NCBI GenBank assembly: GCA_013138755.1
Contig: WTCC01000002.1
Location: 1-13,889 of the forward strand
Origin: Gammaproteobacteria bacterium
Lineage (GTDB): Bacteria > Pseudomonadota > Gammaproteobacteria > SZUA-229
DNA length: 13,889 nt
Reading direction: 5' to 3'
Position numbers and translations under genes: made by a program. This document shows, one piece after another, positions 13,376-13,889 of this stretch. The notes beneath the pieces were generated by a model. It searched no databases, was not told where the DNA came from, and saw only the letters and a list, made by a program, of their open reading frames with translations. How positions within the stretch are numbered: position 1 is the stretch's first letter; every line of letters begins with the position of its first letter.

Positions 13376-13889
13376 ATGAAAATGCAATACCACTGCAAAA
13401 ACGAGGGGAGGAAGGTTGCGATCAGCAAGGGCTCGAAGATCAATGGGATTGATTACATGGAGGTATCTGAAGACCAGACAACACTTACCGTGCATTTTAT
13501 CCATAACCTTCCCGGGCAAGAGGATCAAGTACCCCCACTTCCAGCATCACCTCTAACCCCTAACAGTGTGATCATCAGAGGCGGAGTGCGTGTCAAGGAT
13601 ATGGAGGTTGATTCTGTTGAATCATCAGGCAACATACTGACCATCCATGTGAAAAAACCAGGTGACTTTTCGTTGTATACATTATACCTGGTAGGATCTG
13701 CCATCGATAATGCTCCCCTGGAGGGTTTTGATCATCATCTTTCGGAAATAGAGTTTTCGTTCAAGGTAAACTGTCAAAACGAATTCGACTGCAAGAGTAC
13801 CCAGGTGTGCCCACCAGAAAAGTTGCCTGAGCCGTCCATCGATTATCTTGTGAAAGATTATGCCAGTTTCCGTCGTTTGATACTGGATA
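13376..13889 (+). CDS. Baseplate-J-like assembly protein (Afp11-type), 3'-truncated by window edge
   Basis: 171 codons, open to the last base. Starts at ATG 13376 with a strong GGAGG at 13364-13368, one base after the gp25 stop. Recognisable parts: N-terminal YHCKNEGRKVAI and KINGIDYMEV, a segment NSVIIRGGVRVKDMEVDSVE, then PGDFSLYTLYLVGS, EFSFKVNCQNEFDC and IDYLVKDYASFRRLILD. This is the standard opening of the long eCIS putative baseplate assembly protein, which goes on to a gpJ-like domain. The missing remainder should be several hundred residues. Confidence 0.88.
   Translation, partial: MKMQYHCKNEGRKVAISKGSKINGIDYMEVSEDQTTLTVHFIHNLPGQEDQVPPLPASPLTPNSVIIRGGVRVKDMEVDSVESSGNILTIHVKKPGDFSLYTLYLVGSAIDNAPLEGFDHHLSEIEFSFKVNCQNEFDCKSTQVCPPEKLPEPSIDYLVKDYASFRRLILD

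Overview
The window is most of an extracellular contractile injection system (eCIS, phage-tail-like) locus, all genes on the + strand, cut at both ends. The host is probably a prokaryote of moderate GC. A methanogen- or ANME-like archaeon is my best guess: AT-rich spacers, a TATA-like box just upstream of an apparently leaderless gene, and eCIS with split subunits. Good Shine-Dalgarno sites in the structural operon also fit a bacterium, so the domain is not settled.

Layout. (1) 3-2074: the eCIS AAA+ ATPase (5' end outside the window), overlapping a small gene of unknown function. (2) 2150-2973: a MntA/HepT-type toxin-antitoxin pair sitting between two copies of the cargo module. (3) 3050-5051: the cargo module again, as a C-terminal stub of the ATPase gene, a second copy of the small gene, and a 540-aa DUF4157 (eCIScore) cargo protein with an unrecognised C-terminus. 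(4) 5265-6023: a scar of decayed pieces in a row: a piece of the CIS tube gene fused in frame to a piece of a DUF4157 leader, then a copy of the tube gene's upstream leader and first codons, then a frameshifted third copy of the small gene. (5) 6020-9583: a 1187-aa DUF4157 cargo protein ending in a DNA/RNA non-specific nuclease-like domain. (6) 9584-10118: non-coding, with an 18-bp perfect AT palindrome, another decayed tube-gene remnant and the leader of the structural operon. (7) 10119-13889: a tightly packed structural operon: CIS tube/Afp7-like protein, separate LysM protein, gp27-like hub, gp5-like OB-fold spike, PAAR-like tip, gp25-like baseplate protein, and the start of the baseplate-J-like protein.

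How it fits together. The structural operon encodes the hub, spike and baseplate of the syringe. The ATPase is the usual eCIS AAA+ accessory. The DUF4157 proteins are the likely cargo, one of them a nuclease. The small gene overlaps the cargo start codon (ATGA) in every copy followed by a cargo gene, and overlaps the ATPase stop in the two copies that keep ATPase sequence, so it may be an adaptor or chaperone between the two. The repeated and decayed pieces show that this locus gained and lost cargo by duplicating a [small gene - DUF4157 leader] cassette and exchanging the cargo C-termini. All family calls are from motif recognition by eye, with no database search.
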